DNA of 64,000 bases. Source: Acidiluteibacter ferrifornacis (GTDB lineage: Bacteria > Bacteroidota > Bacteroidia > Flavobacteriales_E > Vicingaceae). The notes under the pieces were generated by a model, which saw only the letters and a list, made by a program, of their open reading frames with translations, did not search any database and was not told the origin of the DNA. Where the stretch lies: the NCBI RefSeq assembly GCF_009909615.1, contig NZ_WWNE01000006.1:372001-436000 (forward strand), in the 5' to 3' direction. Positions 54,388-63,998 of this stretch are shown in pieces. The position numbers and the translations under genes are program-made. Every line of letters starts with the position of its first letter. Within the stretch, counting starts at the first letter, position 1.

Positions 54388-55476
54388 CTATTTACTCCTT
54401 GCCTTTTTTATAACTATGTTGCTAATTGACTTAAAGAAATATCGAATATCCGTCTTTAAGGGATATTTTTCATAAGCATCAAAATAGCGCATTTCAGAAT
54501 CCATAATCTCATCAATGGATTTTGGTAAATCTGCATAATATGGAGGTATTAGTCCAGGTTTGAAGTTCTTACGTCGATTTTTCAGCTCGGGACTATATAG
54601 CCCTAAATATTGAGCACTTAGTGGACGTGGCCCAACTAGCTTCAAATCCCCCTTTAGCCAGTTATAAATCATTGGCAATTCGTCTAACCACAACTTTCTT
54701 AGAATCTTACCCATAAAATTAACGCGGTAATCATCCTTAAATTTACCCCCTTCAGCCAATTTATTTGTAGAATAGATGTAATCCTGCAGATACTCAGAAT
54801 AGGCATTCATCGTTCTTACCTTATAAACCGTAATCGGTTTGCCCTGGTAACCTGTCCGGTTTAACTTAAGAAAAAAGCCATAGTTACGAGGCTTAAGATT
54901 AACAGTATATAGTTCCTTTTCAGCTACTACATACAATAGATTATCAATGCGTTTTGTCTCCACAATTCGAAAGCCGCAATACACCAATCGCCCTAACACT
55001 TCTACAGAAGTCAATACTCTATTTCGATTGGCTGTTAAAAAAAAGTAGATTTTATTTGATATCGGCAACTTCGGTGCGACACGCTTTCCTAAGTAATCAA
55101 AAAAGTAATAAATGGAACGTATAACAGGAGGAAATTTTCTATACAAGCGCTCCTTCCTTAAATCAGAGGTTTCCAGGCAAGTAATGAGCCTTCCTCCCAT
55201 TTCTAAACGACTATTGATCGCCGAATATAGACCAGTGATACTTTGAACCTCATTAACTTTCTTAAGATTAATAATGTTCTCATAATTCCCATCTGTATCG
55301 GTTGGGTCTGCAAGGTTATCTATGGTGAACTGATTTCCAACTGAAAGAATTGTAGTCTTATTTCTATTCCCAATCCGAATACTATTCTTGACAAAAGAAT
55401 TTAAATCTTTGTTTTTTATTCCTTTAAGAATAACGTCTTGATCAACATTTACAACCCTACGACTTACTATCTGCAT
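54388..55476 (-). CDS. Sugar transferase without the usual membrane anchor
   Basis: The C-terminal half of this 362-residue protein (about 195-362) is a polyprenyl-phosphate sugar-phosphotransferase domain: TVYKVRTM, GKILRKLWLDELPMIYNWLKGDLKLVGPRPL and GLIPPYY. The N-terminal hydrophobic helix and first conserved segment of that family are missing. In their place is a domain (about 60-190) whose end, LGRLVYCGFRIVETKRIDNLLYVVAEK, looks like the tail of a methyltransferase-like fold. It should start glycan assembly by loading the lipid carrier, but how it reaches the membrane is unclear. Confidence 0.8.
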   Translation of the reverse strand: MQIVSRRVVNVDQDVILKGIKNKDLNSFVKNSIRIGNRNKTTILSVGNQFTIDNLADPTDTDGNYENIINLKKVNEVQSITGLYSAINSRLEMGGRLITCLETSDLRKERLYRKFPPVIRSIYYFFDYLGKRVAPKLPISNKIYFFLTANRNRVLTSVEVLGRLVYCGFRIVETKRIDNLLYVVAEKELYTVNLKPRNYGFFLKLNRTGYQGKPITVYKVRTMNAYSEYLQDYIYSTNKLAEGGKFKDDYRVNFMGKILRKLWLDELPMIYNWLKGDLKLVGPRPLSAQYLGLYSPELKNRRKNFKPGLIPPYYADLPKSIDEIMDSEMRYFDAYEKYPLKTDIRYFFKSISNIVIKKARSK

Positions 55477-55520
55477 TTCAACATTTTGAGGAAGGCTAAT
55501 TTACAACAATTATTTTACCC

Positions 55521-56564
55521 TCATAAAAAATAGCCCTCGAAATACTTCACCCACAGTTTGGTGACATCTATGGTCTCTTCAAGCATCTTTTCCTTACGCT
55601 TGTTCCATACTGCTTTCAACTCATTTTTAGAAGCTAACTCTTCTACCATTTGAAGTAATCGTTCGGGCTGATTAGTTGGAATTCCGTAAGTTAATTCATA
55701 CTTATGCTCCAATTCTTCCAAATAACTTAGCTTACCCACAAAGTCGTTAAAACGAAGCGAAGGAGTGCCTAAAACTGCTGCCTCTGCCGCCATTGTTTGG
55801 CTGTCACCAATGTATAAATCTGCATAAAATAACGCGTGATGAATTTCGGTAGCGGGAATTGCAATTCTATATTTTTCAAAATCAGAAGAAAGTTCACGCT
55901 CTGAAGTAATCCAAATTTTCCCTATCGGTTCTAGAATAGCGATGATTTTTTTCGCCAACTGGTCATTAATCCCCTCTACTCCATCGTCATGATGCGCAGT
56001 AAGCGATGCAAAACGCAATAGAAAAAAACGTTCCTCTCCTGCAAACAATGATTCTACTTTAGATCGATCAGGAGTAAAATAATCTGGATGCAAATAAGCC
56101 AATTCCTGATAGCCTTTGTAAAAGACACTTTTATCGCGATAAGGCCCAACAGAACAACATTCTGGAGCTAGAATATTAGTGGCATATTTCATTCCCATAT
56201 TGGCAAATAATGGAACCGCTTCAGCATCGTCTTCATTCACAATGATGGAAGGAATCCGCAGTAACTTCCCAATATGCGTAATGACTAAATCAGTTCCTAT
56301 CGCTAAGTTTGGTCGATGTTTAAGCATAATCCCGAGCATTCGAAACTCTCTATTTAAGATTCTTCTAACCCTTCCCCACTTTCCTTTTGGTGCCTTCTCT
56401 TTTATGAAATAAGTCTTGAATTTAACCTCATCCAATAAGTTAAACAATACATCCTTCTCACGAACTACCCAAATGATTTCATGCCCTTTATCCGATAACT
56501 CTTGAGAGACAAACTTCAGGTTGTGATAATGTGCTGGATGACCGATATAAAATAAATATTTCAT
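55521..56564 (-). CDS. DUF354 family protein (glycosyltransferase-B-like)
   Basis: The 347-residue protein starts MKYLFYIGHPAHYHNLKFV and follows the DUF354 pattern, which resembles UDP-GlcNAc 2-epimerases and GT-B glycosyltransferases: AIGTDLVITHIGKLLRIPSIIVNEDD, then YIGDSQTMAAEAAVLGTPSLRFN, the nucleotide-sugar-binding stretch of that fold. It may be a glycosyltransferase or epimerase for the locus polysaccharide. It abuts the upstream gene with no spacer. Confidence 0.75.
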   Translation of the reverse strand: MKYLFYIGHPAHYHNLKFVSQELSDKGHEIIWVVREKDVLFNLLDEVKFKTYFIKEKAPKGKWGRVRRILNREFRMLGIMLKHRPNLAIGTDLVITHIGKLLRIPSIIVNEDDAEAVPLFANMGMKYATNILAPECCSVGPYRDKSVFYKGYQELAYLHPDYFTPDRSKVESLFAGEERFFLLRFASLTAHHDDGVEGINDQLAKKIIAILEPIGKIWITSERELSSDFEKYRIAIPATEIHHALFYADLYIGDSQTMAAEAAVLGTPSLRFNDFVGKLSYLEELEHKYELTYGIPTNQPERLLQMVEELASKNELKAVWNKRKEKMLEETIDVTKLWVKYFEGYFL

Positions 56565-57758
56565 TTAGTTCTGAACTTTTTGATGGTGCAACAATTCTGT
56601 TAGTGCCAACAACATCCATGCTTGACTCCAACGCATAAATGGAATCTTAATGGTAAATAAAGGGTACTTTTTATAGTAGAAAAATCCTTTATTAGAGCGC
56701 ATTTGATCGATGGTATATGCTGCAATCTTGGTTGATTGAGAAATATACTCTTCATTCAAATCAGACCATCTTGCAAAAGTGATGATTCCCTGTGCTTGAT
56801 TGTGAATCTCTACCGGCCATTTTGATGGAAACCGATAAATCGATTGTCCATTCGCCAAGAATTGATTCTTTTGATAATAGTCTAACCCCTTCTGTAAATA
56901 ATGCTGATATTTCTTTTTGGTTGACGGAATGTATCTCATTACATATCCTAAACTATCAATTACATAGCCTTGATGAAAATCAACCTGAGTTCTTTCTTTC
57001 CCTGACTCTAGTTTTATGCTGTAATTCCACTTCCCATCTGCTTTCTGCTTGTCCACTACAAAGTCGGTAGATCGAATGGCTAACTCTTTATATTTTTCGA
57101 TTTTAGTTTCTTGATGTAAAAAGGCAAACAATTCGCTACCCAACATACTCGCATTATAGCAACAATCCACTTCTATGGTACTATAACTGAAACAAATTCC
57201 TGATTCATCTTCAGATTGTGCTAAGTCTTCCTCTATAAATTGCCCGATGCTTTTCAGCACTTCTAATGCTTTTGGATCGTTGAATGTTTCATAATAGGCT
57301 ATCATCCCTTTGGCGATAAATACACTTACGACAATAGTTGGGGAATATGCTTTTAGCAATTTCTCTGAACTTGCCCAATCAAAATTATATCCCCAACAAT
57401 AATGCTTAAAGCCTTTGGTTCTGTTTTCCAACAACCAATTGAACAAAAAGTCAATTTTAGATTTGATTTCTTCGTTGGGATCGGTTTGATACATCAAACT
57501 ATAAGCATGCAATAACAAACCAATAGCTTTTGGATTGTAGTCTTTTTTAATTCCTATGAGTGAACGAACATTGATGGGATTTCTCTTCTGAATCTGAATT
57601 CCAATCGGTTTTCCCCACTTACCTAACCAACCAAATGGCACCCATGAATTCAAGGTATCATAAGGATCGTAGCCTTTAAATTCTTCCTTTTCAATGTATG
57701 CTAAAAGCTCTTGTTGTGCTTTTTTAATCACTGAACTATTTGTTTGATTTTTCGCCAT
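56565..57758 (-). CDS. Alpha/alpha-toroid (six-hairpin glycosidase-like) protein
   Basis: The 397-residue soluble protein lacks a signal peptide. It is rich in Trp, Tyr and His and in paired helices spaced like an alpha/alpha toroid (HYCWGYNFDWASS, CCYNASMLGSELFAFLH, DFHQGYVIDSLGYVMRYI, FMRWSQAWMLLALTEL). Proteins like this occur beside DUF354 and two-domain dehydrogenases in Bacteroidota polysaccharide clusters. A sugar-modifying role such as an epimerase, lyase or glycosidase is likely, but the reaction is unknown. Confidence 0.6.
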   Translation of the reverse strand: MAKNQTNSSVIKKAQQELLAYIEKEEFKGYDPYDTLNSWVPFGWLGKWGKPIGIQIQKRNPINVRSLIGIKKDYNPKAIGLLLHAYSLMYQTDPNEEIKSKIDFLFNWLLENRTKGFKHYCWGYNFDWASSEKLLKAYSPTIVVSVFIAKGMIAYYETFNDPKALEVLKSIGQFIEEDLAQSEDESGICFSYSTIEVDCCYNASMLGSELFAFLHQETKIEKYKELAIRSTDFVVDKQKADGKWNYSIKLESGKERTQVDFHQGYVIDSLGYVMRYIPSTKKKYQHYLQKGLDYYQKNQFLANGQSIYRFPSKWPVEIHNQAQGIITFARWSDLNEEYISQSTKIAAYTIDQMRSNKGFFYYKKYPLFTIKIPFMRWSQAWMLLALTELLHHQKVQN

Positions 57759-57762
57759 TCGA

Positions 57763-59889
57763 TTATGAGAGGATTATTTTCTCTCCTCCTTTCTGAATAG
57801 ATTCCAACACTTTCAAAGAGGCCAATGACGACAAGTATAACTCGTCCGCTGAAATTGGCGAAGCCGTTCCATTTAGGATAGAATTGGTAAATCCATTAAT
57901 TTCTTCTGTATATCCTTTGTCCTGATCGCTTTTAAATTTTTGAATCTTGCTATCGGCCAAGGTTAACTTTTTAAAGTCATCAATAATGGCCGACTTGCCA
58001 CCACAAAACACTTCTAAATATTCTTTAGAAACTTGCTTACTTCCGTTCGAGAAATACGAAATAGAGGCAATGCTTCCATTCATCGTTTCTAAGCTAATCA
58101 CAACATTGTCATATAAATTTTCAGAGGATTGCAATGAAATGGCCGAAACACTCTTCAATAAACTACCGGTTAAAAACTGTACTAAATCTATGAAATGGCA
58201 AGCCTCACCTACTATTCTGCCGCCACCTACTTCTGGGTCGTGCACCCAATGGTCAGCAGGCAATTGCCCAGCATTGATTCTATAATTGATAGACATTGGA
58301 AGTTCTGCCCCCAAAAAGGCTTTGGCCTGTTTCGTAAAAGGAGCGAATCGCCTATTGTAGCCCACCATCAATATTCCAGTGCTCTTTAAATTGGCTTGTT
58401 TAATAGCGTCTAATTCTTCCTCCGACATGCACATCGGCTTCTCGACAAACACATTCTTATTGGCTTGCAGTCCTTCTATGACATATTGCGCATGCGTATT
58501 GTGACGAGTGGCGACAATCACTGTATTCAGTTGGTCACTTTTAACCAATTCCGAAGCATCGTTGGTGCAAAATGAAAAATGATATTTATCTGCTATGTAT
58601 TTTGAATTGGTTGGTCGTGCAGTGGCAACACCAACAAACTGTACTTTATCTTTCAGTACAGGCAGCAAAAAATTTTGTGCAAACGAACCTGCTCCTATGA
58701 GTCCAACATTCACTGCATTCTTTTTGGCCACCTTGTCATACAAACGAACTGCTGCTTTTAACTCCTTCTGAGTGTCGTATTTCAACACCATTCCACCTAT
58801 CACTTCTTCTTTGTCTAGAATTAATTGATAAGCTTTGGGCGCATCCTTAAACTCAAATTCATGAGAAATCAGCGGCTTTAAATCTACCTTTCCGTCACCG
58901 ACTAAATCGACAAACGCCTGCATATTCCGATTCTCTGTCCACCGCACAAAACCGATTGGATAGTCTAATCCTTTTTCTTCATAATTATTCTCATATCTCC
59001 CCGGACCATAAGAAGAAGACATTCTTAAATCCAATTCTTTCTTGAAATAATTCTTTCGAGAAAAGCCAGTTGGAACAGCTCCAACTATGATCACTTTTCC
59101 TTTCTTACGGCACACTTGACCCGCAAATTCTATCGGATCTAAAGAACTCGTACTTGCGGTTATAATAACGGCATCTACGCCATAACCACCAGTTGCTTCT
59201 GCTATAATATTTTCTAAATCCGGATTATTCCGATTGTAGATCAACTTCGTTTTCTGCCCTTTGGCAAAATTTACTTGATTTTCATCAATGTCAATTCCAA
59301 TGACTTTAACACCCGAAGCCTCTAGCAGCTGATTGGTTAATTGCCCAATTACACCCAAACCAATCACTAAACAAGATTCACCTAACTTCAACTCCGATTG
59401 ACGAACACCTTGCAAGGCAATAGCTCCCATGGTGGCAAAAGCAGCATCTTTTAGAGAAGTATCCTTTTTAACTTTAACACATAAATTGACTGGTATACAA
59501 ACGATTTCACTGTGCCCAGCAGTATTTCCTCCACAAGCCACAAAGTCGCCAATTTCAAATCCTCGAACATCATCTGCCATGGCTACAACTTCTCCTGCAC
59601 AACTATAACCCAATGGAGAATAAGCTTCTAACTTATTCATCACCATATTGTAGGTTTTAAGCACTCCAAAAGTTCTTGCGGAAGTAATGACTTTCTTTAC
59701 TTCTTCTTTTCTAGCTTTTGCTTTACCAATATAGCTTAAACGAGCATCCTTTACCGTTTTCCCTTCTGTACCAGGACTAATAATCGAATAATGATTACGA
59801 ATCAATAAACAGCCAGGAAGTATGGCAGGAAATGGCACCTCCATTAGCTGCATATTTCCATCTTTCAATGTTTGAGTCAGTTGCTCCAT
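57763..59889 (-). CDS. Two-domain oxidoreductase (MDR dehydrogenase + Gfo/Idh/MocA)
   Basis: In this 708-residue fusion the first half (about 1-355) is a medium-chain dehydrogenase, with YSCAGEVVAMADDVRGFEIGDFVACGG and a Rossmann motif VIGLGVIGQLTNQLLEASG. The second half (about 385-708) is a Gfo/Idh/MocA sugar dehydrogenase with VGLIGAGSFAQNFLLPVL and VEKPMC. Both probably act in succession on a nucleotide sugar or glycan-linked sugar; the pairing is known from other polysaccharide loci. It directly precedes the toroid gene (4 bp) and abuts the asparagine synthase gene. Confidence 0.85.
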   Translation of the reverse strand: MEQLTQTLKDGNMQLMEVPFPAILPGCLLIRNHYSIISPGTEGKTVKDARLSYIGKAKARKEEVKKVITSARTFGVLKTYNMVMNKLEAYSPLGYSCAGEVVAMADDVRGFEIGDFVACGGNTAGHSEIVCIPVNLCVKVKKDTSLKDAAFATMGAIALQGVRQSELKLGESCLVIGLGVIGQLTNQLLEASGVKVIGIDIDENQVNFAKGQKTKLIYNRNNPDLENIIAEATGGYGVDAVIITASTSSLDPIEFAGQVCRKKGKVIIVGAVPTGFSRKNYFKKELDLRMSSSYGPGRYENNYEEKGLDYPIGFVRWTENRNMQAFVDLVGDGKVDLKPLISHEFEFKDAPKAYQLILDKEEVIGGMVLKYDTQKELKAAVRLYDKVAKKNAVNVGLIGAGSFAQNFLLPVLKDKVQFVGVATARPTNSKYIADKYHFSFCTNDASELVKSDQLNTVIVATRHNTHAQYVIEGLQANKNVFVEKPMCMSEEELDAIKQANLKSTGILMVGYNRRFAPFTKQAKAFLGAELPMSINYRINAGQLPADHWVHDPEVGGGRIVGEACHFIDLVQFLTGSLLKSVSAISLQSSENLYDNVVISLETMNGSIASISYFSNGSKQVSKEYLEVFCGGKSAIIDDFKKLTLADSKIQKFKSDQDKGYTEEINGFTNSILNGTASPISADELYLSSLASLKVLESIQKGGEKIILS

Positions 59890-61758
59890 TTAGCGAATAT
59901 ACATTTTATACCACTCTTGAAAAGTAATTAAAGCATAAATGAGAGCGGAATTATCCTTTATACCTTTTATATGTAATTCTATAACTTGTTGAATTCCTTC
60001 AACTGAGAACTGTTCAAAATTATTAAAAAAGTCCAGATCTAATAACCCTTCTAGTTGCTTTCGATCGCCCAAGAGACTTCTTAACGGCATTCCAAAACCA
60101 GCTTTTCGTCGGTTCGTTACAAAATCAGGCAAATCGTTTTTAAACGCATCTTTCAAGATTCTCTTTGTTTTACCTAAGTTGCTTAGCTTGTAACTTCTCG
60201 GAATGCTATACGCAAATTCAACTATTCGATGATCTAAAAATGGCACCCGATTTTCTACCGAATTGGCCATGCTCATGCGGTCTGTATAGTGTAGATTTTT
60301 AATCAGAAAATTATTGCGTTCAAATCGCTTTAAGCCTTCAAAAGGATTTTCCCCTTCTGGGAAATATTCCGCTATAAAAGGAATAATGGTTTGCGATTCT
60401 TTCTTAAAAATCAATCGAGAGCTATCAAAATCACCTACTATATTGTAAAAGCCATACCGTTCGTTTCCTTGTTGATTATAATTTCCTAGCTTTTGTAAGT
60501 ACCGCTTGTATGCTTTAAAGCTTCCTTTTCCTACATTCAAATTAGAGAAGGCTTTAAACAATGGCTTTGTAAGCCCTATTGGCAATTTATTTAATGTACT
60601 GTCTAACAATAGCAACTGATGACCAGCATATCCTAAGAATAGCTCATCAGCTCCCATCCCGGATAAGATTACCGTACTCTTTTCAGCAGCCTTTTGTGTG
60701 ATTAAATAAGATGGAATCTGAGAACCATCCGCAATAATATCGTCATTAAAATGAACCGTTTTCTGAATTAATTCTTTGGTCAATTGATTTTCCCCAATGG
60801 TGATTAACTCTAGATTCATTTTCCAATCTTTCGCTAATTTCTCAGCGTAATAGCTGTCAGAAGTGGTTCCTTCTTTCTTTAAATCCTTCTCATTCTTGCT
60901 AGCACAATAATGGTTGATGCTACTATTCCCTTTCAAGAAATGAGCAATAATCGATGAGTCCAATCCTCCTGAAAAGAAAGTCCCAACAGGCACATCTGAA
61001 ATCAAACGAATTCGACAAGCATCTTCAATTAGAGAATAAAGCTTTTCTTGAGCGCCATTATAGTTGAGTTTTGAGTATTCTTTTTGAGCAGTCGGCTCCC
61101 AATATTTCTTAACCGATAAGCTTTTTGATTTTAAATCATACTGCAAATAATGCGCAGCAGGCACTCGATAGATGTTCTTAAAAAGCGTGTTATTTTCTGG
61201 TACGTATTTGAATGTAAAGTACTGTTGTAAACAGGCATCGTTCAACTCTGCTTTTATGCCAGCAGCCAAAATGCTTTTTATCTCCGAGGCATATAGGAAG
61301 TTCTCATTTTCATGATAAAAATAGAGTGGCTTTACGCCCATTCTATCACGAATCACAAACAATTGGTTGCGTTTTTTATCCAATAAGGAAATAGCAAAAT
61401 CCCCATTCAACTCTTGTAAAAAGTCAATTCCTTTTTGTTCGTACAACTTAAGTAAAACCTCGGTATCTGAAGTAGAATGAAACCTTTGTCCTTGTAAAAA
61501 GGTTGTTTTTAGTTCTTGAAAATTATAAATCTCACCATTAAAAGTGAGCACAATTTGCTGATCGTCGCTCAACATGGGCTGATGGCCACCAACACTCAAA
61601 TCAATAATGCTTAACCGCTTATGTCCTAAAAATAAATTCTGCCCTTCGATTTCTTCTTTAAACTCTCCAACACTATCGGGTCCTCGATGATGAAGCACCT
61701 CCAACATTTGCTGAGAATCCCATTGTTGATTAGAAATATAGCCGGTTATTCCGCACAT
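59890..61758 (-). CDS. asnB: Asparagine synthase (glutamine-hydrolysing), AsnB type
   Basis: The 622-residue protein has an N-terminal glutaminase domain with nucleophile Cys2 (MCGITGYIS), HRGPDS and SDTEVLLKLYE, and a synthetase domain with the pyrophosphate loop FFSGGLDSSIIA and GMGADELFLGYAGH. Within a polysaccharide operon such proteins often amidate sugar acids (for example uronic acids) rather than make free asparagine. That reading fits the dehydrogenase next door, but it is inference; a housekeeping role remains possible. Confidence 0.9.
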   Translation of the reverse strand: MCGITGYISNQQWDSQQMLEVLHHRGPDSVGEFKEEIEGQNLFLGHKRLSIIDLSVGGHQPMLSDDQQIVLTFNGEIYNFQELKTTFLQGQRFHSTSDTEVLLKLYEQKGIDFLQELNGDFAISLLDKKRNQLFVIRDRMGVKPLYFYHENENFLYASEIKSILAAGIKAELNDACLQQYFTFKYVPENNTLFKNIYRVPAAHYLQYDLKSKSLSVKKYWEPTAQKEYSKLNYNGAQEKLYSLIEDACRIRLISDVPVGTFFSGGLDSSIIAHFLKGNSSINHYCASKNEKDLKKEGTTSDSYYAEKLAKDWKMNLELITIGENQLTKELIQKTVHFNDDIIADGSQIPSYLITQKAAEKSTVILSGMGADELFLGYAGHQLLLLDSTLNKLPIGLTKPLFKAFSNLNVGKGSFKAYKRYLQKLGNYNQQGNERYGFYNIVGDFDSSRLIFKKESQTIIPFIAEYFPEGENPFEGLKRFERNNFLIKNLHYTDRMSMANSVENRVPFLDHRIVEFAYSIPRSYKLSNLGKTKRILKDAFKNDLPDFVTNRRKAGFGMPLRSLLGDRKQLEGLLDLDFFNNFEQFSVEGIQQVIELHIKGIKDNSALIYALITFQEWYKMYIR

Positions 61759-61764
61759 GAGCTG

Positions 61765-62862
61765 TTAATTCAGAATTTGTTGAATGGTTTTTGAAATATT
61801 CCCCACCATTTTTGCTTCCGTAAAATTACGATCATAATGGACTTTACTCGCCTTCCCCATTTCTATTCGTTGTTCTTTATTCAAAATCAATAATTCTAAT
61901 TCCTTGGCTATTTCATTCGGACTTGAATCCGAAAGAATGATTCCGTTTTTATTGTGAATAACCGATTCTACAATAGCTCCTTGATTGGTAGAAATAATGG
62001 GCAATCCTGCTGATAATGCCTCCACTATTACCCAAGGATGGCCTTCCGGTCCATTTGGTGTAAACAAAAACACATCTGCGTTGGCGAAGGTTTGCCATTT
62101 TTGATCTCCACTCATGGGAGGATAAAAATGAACTTCCAATTGGTTTTTATCGACTAAGCTCATGCATTCCTTTTTATAAACCTCATTATCCCAAGCTCCA
62201 ACAGCGGTCAATTCGTAAGTATTTACTCCTTTCGTTTTTAGAATCACTAAGGCCTCTATAATTTCTTTTATTCCTTTAGACGGGAGAAAGTTGGCAAAAT
62301 AAAGCAATTGAACTTTTGTGGATTCTATATTTCTTTCAGGAATGGTAATGTCGCATCCGTTTGGGATCACATAAATCTGCCTAGGCGAATAATAATCTTC
62401 AAAGAGGTGACGTAGATTTTTTCCTAGGACAATCATTCCATGCGTTCGGTTCATGCAATACCGCACATACTTTTCAGTCATAGAATTTGCTGAATTGATC
62501 CAATTCTTAAAGTTGCTTCCTCTGAGCTGCAACAGGATTTTAATTGGAAACAAAGAAGCAATTAATATAAAAATGGAATCCTTTAAAAAGCCTAAGGTGG
62601 TTTGACTAATCGGTATCAAAATAACATCAGCCTTTGAACTTCTCAAAAGACGAAACAACTTCAAATAAATGCCAATATTCTTAAATAATTTCCAAATTCC
62701 TCCCTTGCCAAAATCATCAATGGACTCGTTGACTTTAGTATTCAAGTGCAGTAATTCAAACTCTTCTTTCAATGTAGAATTCAAAATAATATTGGTCGCC
62801 ACGGCAGGCCCAATGTACGGTGGTGGCAATTTTCCGACGATGATGACTTTCTGTTTATCCAT
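61765..62862 (-). CDS. Glycosyltransferase family 4
   Basis: The 365-residue GT-B enzyme has the N-terminal VIIVGKLPPPYIGPAVAT, a central IYVIPNGCDI, LLYFANFLPSKGIKEIIEAL and the C-terminal donor-binding region GPEGHPWVIVEALSAGLPIISTNQGA, with the E-x7-E type motif of GT4. It should add one sugar to the lipid-linked repeat unit at the cytoplasmic face. The ATG at 62862 is preferred; a GTG at 62871 overlaps the upstream stop (GTGA) and is also possible. Confidence 0.87.
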   Translation of the reverse strand: MDKQKVIIVGKLPPPYIGPAVATNIILNSTLKEEFELLHLNTKVNESIDDFGKGGIWKLFKNIGIYLKLFRLLRSSKADVILIPISQTTLGFLKDSIFILIASLFPIKILLQLRGSNFKNWINSANSMTEKYVRYCMNRTHGMIVLGKNLRHLFEDYYSPRQIYVIPNGCDITIPERNIESTKVQLLYFANFLPSKGIKEIIEALVILKTKGVNTYELTAVGAWDNEVYKKECMSLVDKNQLEVHFYPPMSGDQKWQTFANADVFLFTPNGPEGHPWVIVEALSAGLPIISTNQGAIVESVIHNKNGIILSDSSPNEIAKELELLILNKEQRIEMGKASKVHYDRNFTEAKMVGNISKTIQQILN

Positions 62863-62867
62863 TTCAA

Positions 62868-63998
62868 TCACTTTCTTAATAAAAGAAGTTTGGGTAAAGA
62901 AGCATATGCCATAATGGGGAAAACACAGTACAAAAGAGGAAAATATAATAGAGGGTTAGTTGATACAGAATAAAGCATCACGGTGCCCACACCTCCAAAT
63001 ACTAGAAACCTTTCAGGAATTGCAATTTTTCGTGCCCTCATTAACAAATTCAACAGAAAAAGCATGTAAAATATAAATCCAAGAATACCGCTTAAAAAGA
63101 TTACCCTAACATAGTCACTGTGCATTCCTCCGCTAACCATAATGAGCGTTTGGTCATGTCCTGATGTAGTTACCCCGACTAAATTACTTCCAATAGGCAT
63201 TTCAGACCAAATGCCAAAAAATTTAACCCATCTACTCATACGTCCATTAAATGAACGCTCCAGGTCAGCCTCCCCTTCAATCACTTTATACTCTTTCTCA
63301 ATCAAAGGTTCTATACTCGACTTATAGACAACAGGCAATGTAAAAATTAATACAGGTAATGTAATCAGTATTACAACTATCCCTTTTCTACTATTCAAAT
63401 TATAAACAAGAAATAAAAAACCGATGAATAGCATAACTGCCCATGAGGATGACTGCTTAATCCCTACTAACCCGATAAAACAGACTAAAGTAACAACTAT
63501 CAATAATAATCTTTGCTTAATGGACACATAATTTAATTTACTTGATCTAATAAAGAAATAACATTGGATGAGGAAGGCCATTGTAAAATAAATCGCATAG
63601 TTCATTATATCAGCATATCCTCCCTGCAATCTTGCTCCTCCGCCTCTACTCTCAGTTAAAAACTCCGCATTAATAGCACCAAACATCAATTCATAAGCTA
63701 AAAGACACATGGGAAATATAGCGGAATAAACGAAACTCTGTAGTAAGCCAATGAGGTCTACTTTAGACCTGACAAAATGCCTGATATAAAAAAATAATAG
63801 CAAAGGAGAACCATAACGTATTACTTCTGACGAAATCGCTAATCCTCCATAAAAAACAAATAAAACGATAAGGTTTATCAGAACAATCACTGACCAAGTA
63901 GTAAAACTAAAATCAGAAATGAACGATTTAAACTTTTTGGGAAAACCTCTAGATAAAAAACTTAGTAAAATGAGCACAGGTGTAGCGACCCCCACAAT
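62868..63998 (-). CDS. O-antigen ligase/polymerase-like membrane protein, 5' end outside window
   Basis: At least 376 residues; the frame is still open at the right edge (an in-frame GTG at 63995 is not a convincing start), so the N-terminus is probably missing. The visible part has about ten hydrophobic segments and the Wzy/WaaL loop with FNGRMSRWVKFFGIW and GSNLVGVTTSGHDQTLIMVSGGMHSDYVRVIFLSGILG. It is the second polymerase-like gene of the locus; one of the two may be a ligase. It overlaps or nearly touches the GT4 start. Confidence 0.75.
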   Translation of the reverse strand: MVGVATPVLILLSFLSRGFPKKFKSFISDFSFTTWSVIVLINLIVLFVFYGGLAISSEVIRYGSPLLLFFYIRHFVRSKVDLIGLLQSFVYSAIFPMCLLAYELMFGAINAEFLTESRGGGARLQGGYADIMNYAIYFTMAFLIQCYFFIRSSKLNYVSIKQRLLLIVVTLVCFIGLVGIKQSSSWAVMLFIGFLFLVYNLNSRKGIVVILITLPVLIFTLPVVYKSSIEPLIEKEYKVIEGEADLERSFNGRMSRWVKFFGIWSEMPIGSNLVGVTTSGHDQTLIMVSGGMHSDYVRVIFLSGILGFIFYMLFLLNLLMRARKIAIPERFLVFGGVGTVMLYSVSTNPLLYFPLLYCVFPIMAYASLPKLLLLRK

